DNA from: Diploptera punctata
Taxonomy: Eukaryota > Arthropoda > Insecta > Blattodea > Blaberidae
Length of the DNA stretch: 64,000 nucleotides
Assembly: GCA_030220185.1 (NCBI GenBank)
Contig: JASPKZ010000423.1
Location: 868,001-932,000, forward strand
Reading direction: 5' to 3'
Part shown: piece by piece, positions 56,086 to 64,000 of the stretch
Layout of the letters: each line of letters opens with the position of its first letter
How positions within the stretch are numbered: position 1 is the first letter of the stretch
Notes under the pieces: generated by a model
Database searches by the model: none
Told to the model about the DNA's origin: nothing
Seen by the model: only the letters and a program-made list of their open reading frames with translations
Translations under genes and position numbers: made by a program

Positions 56086-56376
56086 CTTGAAAAAATGAAT
56101 ATACTACTTTTAAAACACAAAGGTAATTACATTATAAATACATTTTCTTGTAAAATGGATTATGATTGTTATTAGCCGTCACATTCCATTGGATTTATCT
56201 ACTTATCACCTAGAGAAATGTGTCATAGAATGGCCAAGTTCCAGATCCTACTAAAAAAAAGAGATTCTCTTTATACAGCGTCGAAGAATTACATGTATAA
56301 ATGCTGCCCTATGGCAGATATATGCAAATATACTAATAAAGTTCGTGGTAAAATTCCGTTGAGATGATAGAGAAGT

Positions 56377-57290
56377 CTCGCGCCGTAGCCGAGTGGTCAT
56401 GGCAGGATTCCTTGGCGTAGAGTTACGGGACCAGCGCGCTGGTTCCAATCTCCATGAGGGAAGATATTTTCTCGTGAAATTTCAAACAGTATCGAAAATT
56501 AATGGTATTCTACGGTAAAGAACACATGATATGTATGATCAGCATTAATAACAATACAATACAGCATGTGAAAAATTCAATTACTTTAGGGTGCAATGTA
56601 ATATAGTGCTAGAAGGAAGATATTAATATTAAATTAAATACGTTTTATAGAATGTGTGGCACTGTAAAACGGACACTTAAATCCAAAACTTTGAGGAGTA
56701 CACACTTAAAAGTTTACAAAATTATGGCAGTGCCTGTCTTAACCGTTCAGACAGAAGAAAAATAGAAACTGCAGAAATTATGTTCTTACGTTCAGTAGCA
56801 GGTGTGACAATTATGGATAGAAAAAGAAATGAAGATATTAGAAAATACTTAAATATGTTTAATTAACAAATAGAGTTGACAATCTGAGAATGGTAAAAGG
56901 ATGCCTGCAGAAAGAATCCTTCAGCTGTTATTAAAGTACAAACCAATAGGAGATAGAAGTGTTGGATGCCCAGTTAATAGAGTGGATGATTCATTAAATT
57001 CCAATTGATGTGAAATCAGGTCAAAAGGCCTAATTTCATGAAGTAGAAGAAGAAGAAGAAGAATTTCACCCCGTACGGAACCGTTGCCCAGCCAGAATCG
57101 TGAGGAATTAGGGTAGCTACAATTAGTAGCGGCTCCAAATTGAGGAAACCAGCTATAACGGCTGGGGACCCGACATGTTGACGACATGTCACTACTCACT
57201 GGCTGGATGATCATCTACCTCTATGATTAACACATATGGATGTGAGGCAAGTAGCCGACTGGTAAGTTAAAGGCCTTCTAGGCCTGTCGC
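56377..57290 (+). mobile_element. SINE type B split by a LINE insertion
   Basis: The head is at 56377-56484 (GCGCCGTAGCCGAGTGGTCA, box B GCTGGTTCCAATCTCC); the body resumes at 57062 (GTAGCTACAATTAGTAGCGG, AACCAGCTATAACGGCTGGG). A duplicated AATTTCA (56478-56484 and 57062-57068) marks the insertion point. Confidence 0.75.
56485..57061 (+). pseudogene. Non-LTR retrotransposon 3' end, family 7 (GAA tail)
   Basis: Broken frames encode EDINIKLNTFYRMCGTVKRT, STHLKVYKIMAVPVLT, IETAEIMFLRSVAGVTIMDR, RKRNEDIRKYLNMFN and RMPAERILQLLLKYKPIGDR. The YGSE motif is lost to deletion. It ends in AGAAGAAGAAGAAG. The flanking AATTTCA duplication confirms a separate insertion. Confidence 0.8.
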
Positions 57291-57347
57291 GCGATGGACT
57301 TTGGAGTTAGAGAAAATACTTTTTTAAATATAAAATTACAAAACTGT

Positions 57348-57698
57348 GTCCCGCGCCGTAGCCGAGCGGTTAAGGTACGAAGCCTTGGCGCAGAGCTACG
57401 GGACTTGCGCTGGTTCGAGTCTCCATGGAGGAAGAAATTTTCTCATGGTTTTTCGGCCAGTATGGGACCGGTGCCCACCCAGCATCGTGAGACAATTGGG
57501 TAGCTACAATAAGTAGCGGCTCCAGGTTGAGGAACCAGCTATAACGGCTGGGGGGACTCGACATGCTAACCACATGTCACCCCTACACTGGCTGTTGATC
57601 ATCTACCTCTGTGATTGACACATGTGGATGTGAAGGGCCAGCAGCCGGCTGGTAAAAGGGCAACCGCTGAAAAGTGGAAATACCCTCAATCGGATCGG
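57348..57698 (+). mobile_element. SINE type B, full length
   Basis: 351 bp with a 10-bp duplication ACAAAACTGT (57338-57347 and 57699-57708). The head CCGCGCCGTAGCCGAGCGGT, long variable arm and box B GGTTCGAGTCTCC are intact. This is the reference copy of the family in the window. Confidence 0.92.
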
Positions 57699-57708
57699 AC
57701 AAAACTGT

Positions 57709-58119
57709 ACCTTGTTTTGCAGTCTCCTCGACTCTTAAAATAATTACAAACTTTAAATATGCAGAAGGTAAATAAAGTTACGCCAAACATATAAATTATG
57801 AGATATAGACATCCTCAAAATATTACACAGCTATGATAAACATACTGGAGGTGTTAGATATTTTAAAGGAAGTTAACGACAGTTTGGCCAGTGTGCACAA
57901 CCCTATCCATACGACTATCACAAATCTGTCAGTAGCTGGATGAGAGTTGGACACTAGCGGCCAACCTTCTGCTTAGGATGATAATGGTCTTAAAAGCCCT
58001 ACAATGTTTTAATTATATTAACAATTAAGGAGACTGCAAAGTAAGATAAAATTCTATAATTGCAAATAATATTATATTTATATTTTCTATATTAAAATGT
58101 CATTTGGTAAGCTCTATCA
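57709..58119. other. Unassigned AT-rich DNA
   Basis: No recognised repeat or frame. Confidence 0.45.
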
Positions 58120-58565
58120 TCTTCTTCTTCCTTTCATGTGATAGACCTAGTGGTCTGTTACGGTCTCAATCCAACGTTTGAAGGGTCTGCCCAAATATCT
58201 CTTGCCTGGTGGCAGGTAATTTAAAGATTTGAAGTGGGATTTTTGTTCTGCTCATTCTTCATATTTGAGATTTCCAGTTGTTTCTATATTTTTGTACATA
58301 TTCTATGATTGATTCTATTTGTAATTCTTCGAGAATCTCAGAATTTATTTTAAGGTCTGTTCTTGAGTATCCTGCAGTATGTCTCATAAATTTCATTTCT
58401 ACCGCAGTTAGTCTTTGTTCATCTACACTGCGAATTGTCCAGGCCTCACTGCCGTAACATAATATGGGCCTGGCCAGTGTTTTATAAATTCTAGTATGTC
58501 TGTGTTGCTGTACTGTGTTTGACTTGAAAATGTTATTTATAATTCCTTTTATTCTGTTAAATTTT
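58120..58565 (-). pseudogene. Non-LTR retrotransposon 3' end, family 8 (GAA tail)
   Basis: The minus strand encodes RPILCYGSEAWTIRSVDEQR, LTAVEMKFMRHTAGYSRTDL, NSEILEELQIESIIEYVQKY and RNNWKSQI, a stop, then IPLQIFKLPATR and a tail in (GAA)n near 58120. The canonical YGSE-W motif is intact; later stops inactivate it. Confidence 0.8.
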
Positions 58566-58985
58566 ATATATTTTTTTGACTAAGGCTGCTAAAAGATTCA
58601 TTAAATAATATAGGACCTACTGCCTGCTACCTATATACCTAAATAGAGAAACTGTTTGTTCAATAATATTCAATTGTTTTTTCTTTTTTTTTTTCCTTCT
58701 TTTTTCCGAGGTTTATTTCCCTAACTCTGTGTGTTTTGTCTTTTGTGTAAAACATTGTTACATATAAAATAGCTGAACACTCTGCATAAATTTATTTTTT
58801 TTTCGGTAAAATAATAGAGTGGCGAATAAAGGTCAAATGTTGTAACAGTAATATTATATGTAGTGTGTAACTGTGAAAAGGAAAGAAAATAAGCAATATC
58901 CTCTAGAATGATGTTTGTTACACACCAATTTTAAATCTATTAGTCGAAGCACAGGTTTTTTATATACTATTGTCATGGATATAGT
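58566..58985. other. Unassigned AT-rich DNA with T runs
   Basis: Long T tracts near 58680 and 58795; no coding frame. Confidence 0.45.
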
Positions 58986-59370
58986 CAGCCGCGATGGTCT
59001 AGTGGTTATGCTCCTTGCCTCTAATTCCGAGAGTCGCGGGTTCAAACCCAGCCGGGGTCGATGGATTTTTTTCAGGACGAAAAAAATCCAGGGAGTAAGT
59101 CATCCGGGAGGGACTTTAGACCATGGGTCTTGAGTCTAAAGACTTTCAGGCTCGTAAACGATCCTTAATAATTAGGCCTCAAATGAAAATTTACCGACTT
59201 CAACGTCCTAGTAATACCTTAGTTGTCTGTTAGATGTCGCATTGGCCGGTGTGTTGATTCAATGTATTACATGTCATCTATGAGCGAATAAGGTAACTAA
59301 TAATTAACTTGGTCTAGTAACTCCTTACAAATGACAGGCTATGCCTCAATAATGGGCTACTACATTATAG
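58986..59370 (+). mobile_element. tRNA-derived SINE, type C (reference copy)
   Basis: Head AGCCGCGATGGTCTAGTGGT, box B GGGTTCAAACCC, body GGTCGATGGATTTTTTTCAG, GGGAGGGACTTTAGACCATG, GTGTTGATTCAATGTATTAC and the end ATAATGGGCTACTACATTAT. It lacks the breaks of the copy hit by the PLE. Confidence 0.85.
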
Positions 59371-59447
59371 TAGTTTGGACACACTGACTTGCAAAAAGCG
59401 GTACCTGTTTAACACGAGTTTATGTTTAATTCGTTATCATGATGATC

Positions 59448-59450
<3 letters not shown>

Positions 59451-59478
<28 letters not shown>

Positions 59479-59560
59479 GTGATGATAGTGATGATAATAA
59501 TAATAATAATAATAATTCATTTAAGCTGAAAGAGTTAAGGCCATAAGAGTCTTCTCTTTC
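59451..59560 (-). repeat. (AAT)n run with retroelement 3' tail
   Basis: AATAATAAT stretches with a GAT-rich centre, followed by a TTAAGGCCATAAGAG segment. In reverse this matches the GGCCTTAATCCTGCC + (TTA)n end at 50390-50460, so it is a shared retroelement tail. Confidence 0.6.
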
Positions 59561-59591
59561 ATTCAATCGGCGAAATAAAAGTAATACATTT

Positions 59592-60293
59592 TATATAGGT
59601 AGGCCTAACTAACTCACTGACACTATCGAACCCGTAGGTTCATGGCCGCGCGGACATAAGCTCTCCATACATCCCTATCCCGAGCTAATGTTTTCCATTC
59701 ATTCCCTGTATAATCTACTTCCTTCAAATCATAGTTAATGTTATTCTCCAACCTCATTCTCGGTCTACCAACTGCGCGTTTTCTCTCTGGTTTTCTTCAA
59801 GAAGCTTCCATGCACGTCTTTCACTCTCCATTCGTGCCACATGTCCTGCCCATCGCAGTCTACGATACTTAATTGTTCTTATTATATCTGGATTCCTATA
59901 AAGACCATGCTGTTCACTGTTATGAAGTCTTCTCCATTCTCCTGTCTGTTCATCTCTCTTTGGTCCAAAAATTTTCCTAAGAACTTTATTCTCAAATACT
60001 CGTAATCTCCTTTCTCCCTTAAAGTAAGAGTCCATGTTTCGCATCTATATAATATAGGCCTAACTGGATGAATAATAGTTTTATATATTTTTACGTGTTT
60101 TGAAAGGAATTGGGAAGTCAAAGAGTCTCTGTAATGCATAATAGCACGCTTTCCAGAATTGTGCCTATTTTTAATTTCTTTGTGCATCTCATTCCTATTT
60201 GTGATTATTATTCCTAGATATTTGAATTCAGCCACTTCCTCAAGTTTTCCTTCATTTGTCATTAGCTGTCCATTTACATTACGTAATGTACTT
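59592..60293 (-). pseudogene. Family 1 non-LTR retrotransposon 3' end
   Basis: The minus strand encodes EGKLEEVAEFKYLGIIITNR, EIKNRHNSGKRAIMHYRDSL, then after a frameshift VFENKVLRKIFGPKRDEQTG, LRWAGHVARMESERRAWKLL. It is one of the longer copies, reaching upstream to the FKYLG strand after the RT, but has frame breaks near 60040-60080 and 59780. Confidence 0.88.
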
Positions 60294-60297
60294 CTAT

Positions 60298-60800
60298 GTT
60301 AAACTGAAAATATATAAAACTATTATTCTACCAGTTATATTATGTGGGTGCGAAACATGGACTCTTACTTTAAAGGAGGAAAGGAGATTACAAATATTTG
60401 AGAATAAAGTACGTAGGAAAATTTTTGGACCAAAGAGAGACGAACAGACAGGTGAATGGAGAAGACTACATAACGATGAACTACATGGTCTTTATAGGAA
60501 GCCATATATAATAAGAACAGTTAAGTCTCGTAGACTGCGATGGGCAGGACATGTTGCACGTATGGGGAATGAAAGACTTGCATGGAAGTTTCTTGTAGGA
60601 AAGCCAGAGGGAAAACGCCCAGTTGGTACACCAAGAATGAGGTGGGAGAATAACATTAACTATGATTTGGGGGAGGTGGATTATACAGGGAATGATTCGA
60701 AAGCATTAGCTCAGGATAGGGATGTATGGAGAGCTTATGTCCGTGCGGCCATGAACCTACGGGTTCGATAGTGCCAGTAAGTAATAAAGTAAGTAAGTAT
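60298..60800 (+). pseudogene. Family 1 non-LTR retrotransposon 3' end, head-to-head with its neighbour
   Basis: The frame is open to the stop at 60769-60771: LKIYKTIILPVILCGCETWT (Y of YGCE changed to C), FENKVRRKIFGPKRDEQTGE, HVARMGNERLAWKFLVGKPE, RMRWENNINYDLGEVDYTGN, AAMNLRVR, then GTGCCAGTAAGTAATAAAGT. 5'-truncated; it starts 5 bp from the 5' end of the minus copy. Confidence 0.88.
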
Positions 60801-61204
60801 AATATATATTATGTATTATACGGACACTTGTTGTTTCCACTTCTCTCATAAAATGTTAAACTGAAAAAACATAAAACTGTTTTTCTCAATTGGACCTACA
60901 TTATTAAATATTTTTGAAAATACTTACAGCAAGAGTATTTTTATTTATTATTCTATTGTCTTAAACAAGAGAAGTAAATCTAGAAATGTCTTCAAATACA
61001 GCAGATTAATAAAATTAATCAACATCATAAATCATTACCACTACAAAATATGCGTGGCTGTTCTAACTCAATGCGGCACGGGTTCCTCATCTTAAATTTC
61101 AGCAAAAAAAAAAAAAAAACGTGATTGTGCGGAATGAAATACGAGAAGTCGAAAATAAGGGTCACTCTAAAATATATATACATATATATAAACAAACTCC
61201 ATTT
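60801..61204. other. Unassigned AT-rich DNA
   Basis: Contains a 17-A run near 61095; no frame or repeat recognised. Confidence 0.45.
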
Positions 61205-61497
61205 GGCCTCACATTTACTACATGTGTTAATAATATAGGAAGACAATCATCCAGTCATTGTAGGAGTGATGTGGTCAGTATATCGGGTTCCCCAACCGTT
61301 ATTGCTGGTTTTCTCAACCTGAAGCCGCAACTTATTGTATCTACCAAAATTCGTCATGATGCGTAGGTGGACACCAGACCCAAACTGACCGAAATTCCTC
61401 GAGAAAAATTCTTCCCCCATGGAGATTCGAACCAGCACAAGTCCCATAGCTCTACGCCAAGGCATCTTGCCTTAATCACTCGACTACAAAGCGGGGC
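61205..61497 (-). mobile_element. SINE type B, diverged
   Basis: Minus-strand head (TTTGTAGTCGAGTGATTAAG, GCTGGTTCGAATCTCC) and body (GATACAATAAGTTGCGGCTT, AGCAATAACGGTTGGGGAAC). More diverged than the copies at 44935 and 57348. Confidence 0.8.
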
Positions 61498-61526
61498 ATA
61501 TAGGCCTATATATATATATATAGTCG

Positions 61527-61832
61527 ACCGCTGTAATGTCGAGGTAGCGTGCTGCCTTGTCATGAAGCGGGCTCGGGTTCGATTCCCAGTCGGGACAAGC
61601 TCCTGGCTGAGTTTTTTTCAGGTTTTTCCTCACCTGTAAGACAAATGTCAGGAAGCTTAGAGCCCAACTGTCTCCGAAAATTATCCGGCCATCATCAACA
61701 TCCTTCACCGGTGTGGAAAGAAACGGGAAGCTACCACACCTATAATTCCCTAGAAAAGCTACAAAGCATAGCATGAAAATGTTATATTTGTAGTGAAACA
61801 CCTGCTCTCGGGCAGAATTACTATGGATAGAA
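61527..61832 (+). mobile_element. SINE type A
   Basis: Head CCGCTGTAATGTCGAGGTAG, box B GGGTTCGATTCCCAG, body GGTTTTTCCTCACCTGTAAG and AAACGGGAAGCTACCACACC, 3' end GGGCAGAATTACTATGGATA. Preceded by a short (TA)n. Confidence 0.88.
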
Positions 61833-62165
61833 ATCATCATCATCATCATCATCAATCGGTATCATGGCAGCTGCCGCTGTCTTCCGGAAACCAAACGTCA
61901 TTCCTCTCTGTTAATCCATTGATCTTCCTCCAATCATCTGATATTCATAGCTGCTTGTACCCCTTCTATCCAAGTTTTCTTCGGCCTTCCTCCTTTCCAT
62001 TGGGATCCATTCCATAACAATTTTAGCCAATCTTTGCTCTGGCATTTTTTTGACATGGCCATACCACTGTAATATTTTCTTTTCTATAATGCCTATGATG
62101 TCCGGCTCCTCTTGTACACCCATAATTTCCCTTATTTCTTTATGTCGAATTCTATCCATTCTAGA
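61833..62165 (-). pseudogene. Family 4 non-LTR retrotransposon 3' end
   Basis: The minus strand encodes DRIRHKEIREIMGVQEEPDI, KKILQWYGHVKKMPEQRLAK and IVMEWIPMERRKAEENLDRR, as in the plus copy at 43110. A (ATG)n tail lies at 61835-61855. A frame break follows ENLDRR. Confidence 0.82.
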
Positions 62166-62917
62166 TGGATATATATATATATATTCTTATCATGATCATT
62201 TTCGTTGTCAACTAGATAGGATTGGTGAAGATATGTAAACTTTTTTTTATGTTTTTTCCCGAAAACAATCTCAATAGCTTCGTTTCTTTGCAATTCGCTA
62301 AAAATTAGTTGCGGAACAAATAATATTTATCTTTCTGTACCTAGTTTGTTCTGGGTTAATTTGCGACTAATGTATTATTTTCAGGCTCATTTCTGTCTTT
62401 TTTTATTTAGTGTTGAGGAACTTTAACTCGCCAGCTTGCTTGTAACAGTGAAGAATCTCAAAACAACGTGTGAGCATTAAGAAGAGTGAAAGAGAGATTA
62501 GTGCGGAATACGAGGATACGGTAAGTCCGTTGGTTTGAATGACCAGTGGTTTACTCAAACCATTACCACAGTGGTCGAAACTGAAATTGTCTGTTTGCTT
62601 GTAGAATGTATCACCCCTACGTCAATCCTCCCCTTTGTTCTGTTTTATTGGATGACACAGCACTAGACATCCGTTTTTATGTCAAGTTTACCGAGGTTCT
62701 ACTTTTTTCCAACTGATGGAGACTATTGCAAGGAATGGAGATGCACTTGGATACAGTTTTTTTTTTTTATTATTTTTGTCTCTTTCTTTCTCTCTCATTT
62801 TCTCTTATATTTCTCCTTCACTTTATTACTCTTTCCATTAGAAACTTCGAAGGAATGCATTAGGTATTAAGTGTTTTCATAAATATATTTTCGAATTTTT
62901 TACAAATCTTTATTGTG
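62166..62917. other. Unassigned DNA; one exon-like segment
   Basis: TTTTTTTATTTAG at 62399-62411 and ACGGTAAGT at about 62519-62527 would bound a 110-bp segment like an internal exon, but all three frames contain stops, so it could only be non-coding. No further support. The remainder (62525-62917) is T-rich and shows nothing. Confidence 0.25.
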
Positions 62918-63209
62918 ATCACGAGGTAGCGTGCTGCCCTGTCATGCAGCGGGCCCGGGTCGATTCCCGGTCGGGACATGCTCCAGGGTTAGGTTTTTTC
63001 GGGGTTTTTCTTCACCTGTAAGACAAATGTCAGGACGCCCAACGGTCCTCGAACACCACCCGGCCATCATCACCATCATCTTTCACCGGACCGGTGTGGA
63101 AAGCAACGGGAAGCTATCACACATATAATTCCCTAGTAACGCTGCGAAGCATAGGATGAAAATGATATGATTGCAGTGAAAGACCTACCCTCGGGCAGAA
63201 TTACTATGG
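62918..63209 (+). mobile_element. SINE type A (tail-to-tail partner, plus)
   Basis: Starts within the head (ATCACGAGGTAGCGTGCTGC; box B GGGTCGATTCCCGG with one base lost) and ends GGGCAGAATTACTATGGATC, against the 3' end of the next SINE. Confidence 0.85.
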
Positions 63210-63212
63210 ATC

Positions 63213-63534
63213 CAAGTCTTTCACTGCAATCATAGCATTTTCATGCTAAGCTTTGCAGCTTTACTAGAGAATTGTAGGTGTGGTAACTTCCCGTTGCTTT
63301 CCACACCGGAGAAGGATGGAGATGAAGATGATGATGATAATGATAATGATGATGATGGTGATCATATGATTTCGGGGACGGTTTAGGCCTTAAACTTTTC
63401 CTGACATTTGTCTTACAGGTAAGGAAAAACCCCGATGAAAACCTCACCCAGAAAAACTGTCCCGGCCGGAGATCGAACCCGGGCCCGCTGCGTGACAAAG
63501 CAGCATGCTACCTCGAGACCACAGCGGTGAACTT
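63213..63534 (-). mobile_element. SINE type A (tail-to-tail partner, minus)
   Basis: Minus-strand full-length copy with head CACCGCTGTGGTCTCGAGGT, box B GGGTTCGATCTCCGG and a (CAT)n-rich middle. With the preceding plus copy it forms an inverted pair separated by about 3 bp. Confidence 0.88.
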
Positions 63535-63614
63535 ACTATAGATGGATCGATTTAAAAACACTCTTATATATATTATTATTTTAGGAATATTCCACAATAC
63601 AGTGTTTCTCCTTC

Positions 63615-63900
63615 AACCCAAAGAGATTTGTCGCCTCAGGTTCCTGCCTATATAGCATCTTCTACCCTCAAAACTCTAGCTTCCATACTTCTCTTCACTC
63701 CATCCATCCATCGTTCTCTAGGCCTGCCTCTTCAACTTCTTCCATTAGCTTTTCAATTCAGGATCTTCTTTGATATTCTCGCTTCTTCTTTTCTTATGAG
63801 CTGTCCATATAATTTCAAACGTTTTTCTTCTATTTTTTCTAATATGTTTTTTCAACTTGCATAATTTCCCTTATTGTGCTATTTCTGACCTTATCCCTTC
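63615..63900 (-). pseudogene. LINE C-terminal fragment, family 9
   Basis: The minus strand encodes RTMDGWSEEKYGS-type sequence; in the neighbouring frame RERWMDGVKRSMEARVLRVE and RKTFEIIWTAHKKRSENIKE can be read. The GRPRER-W-DGV pattern is usual for LINE ends. Limits approximate. Confidence 0.5.
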
Positions 63901-63941
63901 TTCAAATTCTTGTCGATCGCCTCCAAAAATCTATTCTACGT

Positions 63942-64000
<59 letters not shown>
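63942..64000. repeat. (TTA)n microsatellite, runs off the window
   Basis: Uninterrupted TTA/ATT repeat to the last base. Confidence 0.95.

Noticed and set aside
61025..61246. Short frames around the poly-A run
   Set aside because: Low-complexity sequence; no motif and no homologous copy in the window.
62412..62521. Internal coding exon
   Set aside because: Acceptor and donor look acceptable but every frame contains a stop; at most a non-coding exon.

Overview
The window looks like non-coding, repeat-dominated chromatin from a large insect genome. It is AT-rich, has no bacterial-type gene density, and carries several families of non-LTR retrotransposon 3' ends, tRNA-derived SINEs, Helitrons, piggyBac-, pogo/Tigger- and hAT-like DNA elements and Penelope-like elements (PLEs). 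The only convincing host gene encodes a secreted glycine-rich insect protein. The repeat types suggest a cockroach-like (Blattodea) genome, but that is an inference and not proven here.

Layout. Bases 1-318 are the edge of a PLE coding region on the minus strand. Bases about 411-21606 are a satellite array with a monomer of about 610 bp. Its middle part is organised as a six-monomer higher-order repeat of about 3.66 kb. The array is interrupted by a small LINE tail, two near-perfect palindromes and a 1.28-kb piggyBac-like element (18637-19914). From 21.6 to 28.4 kb there is a nest of old insertions: LINE ends, a split SINE, a 406-bp inverted-repeat insertion with hammerhead-like motifs, two adjacent Helitrons, and a LINE interrupted by a pogo/Tigger-like transposon.

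The centre of interest is 28770-34663. Two almost identical PLE copies lie head to head (5' ends together) as a palindrome with arms of about 2.9 kb. The whole block is bounded by one 13-bp target-site duplication, so it behaves as a single insertion. Each copy ends in terminal repeats (pLTRs) holding a hammerhead-ribozyme motif. The bases of the ribozyme core, CTGATGATG, also supply the stop codon of the RT/GIY-YIG reading frame and the start codon of the frame that leads into the next element. A much smaller insertion at 22841-23246 has the same plan: inverted arms, hammerhead-like cores and a 15-bp target-site duplication.

From 34.7 to 50 kb the sequence is a mosaic of SINEs, LINE 3' ends, microsatellites and a hAT-like shell, with unassigned AT-rich DNA between. 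An intronless gene for a secreted, Gly-rich then Lys/His/Glu-rich protein (DUF4779-like) lies at 51270-52808 with a recognisable core promoter. From 55 to 64 kb the mosaic of LINE ends and SINEs resumes.

Most elements are 5'-truncated, frameshifted or nested. Target-site duplications allow the order of several insertions to be read directly. No CRISPR array, rRNA or credible functional tRNA gene was seen; tRNA-like segments are heads of SINEs.
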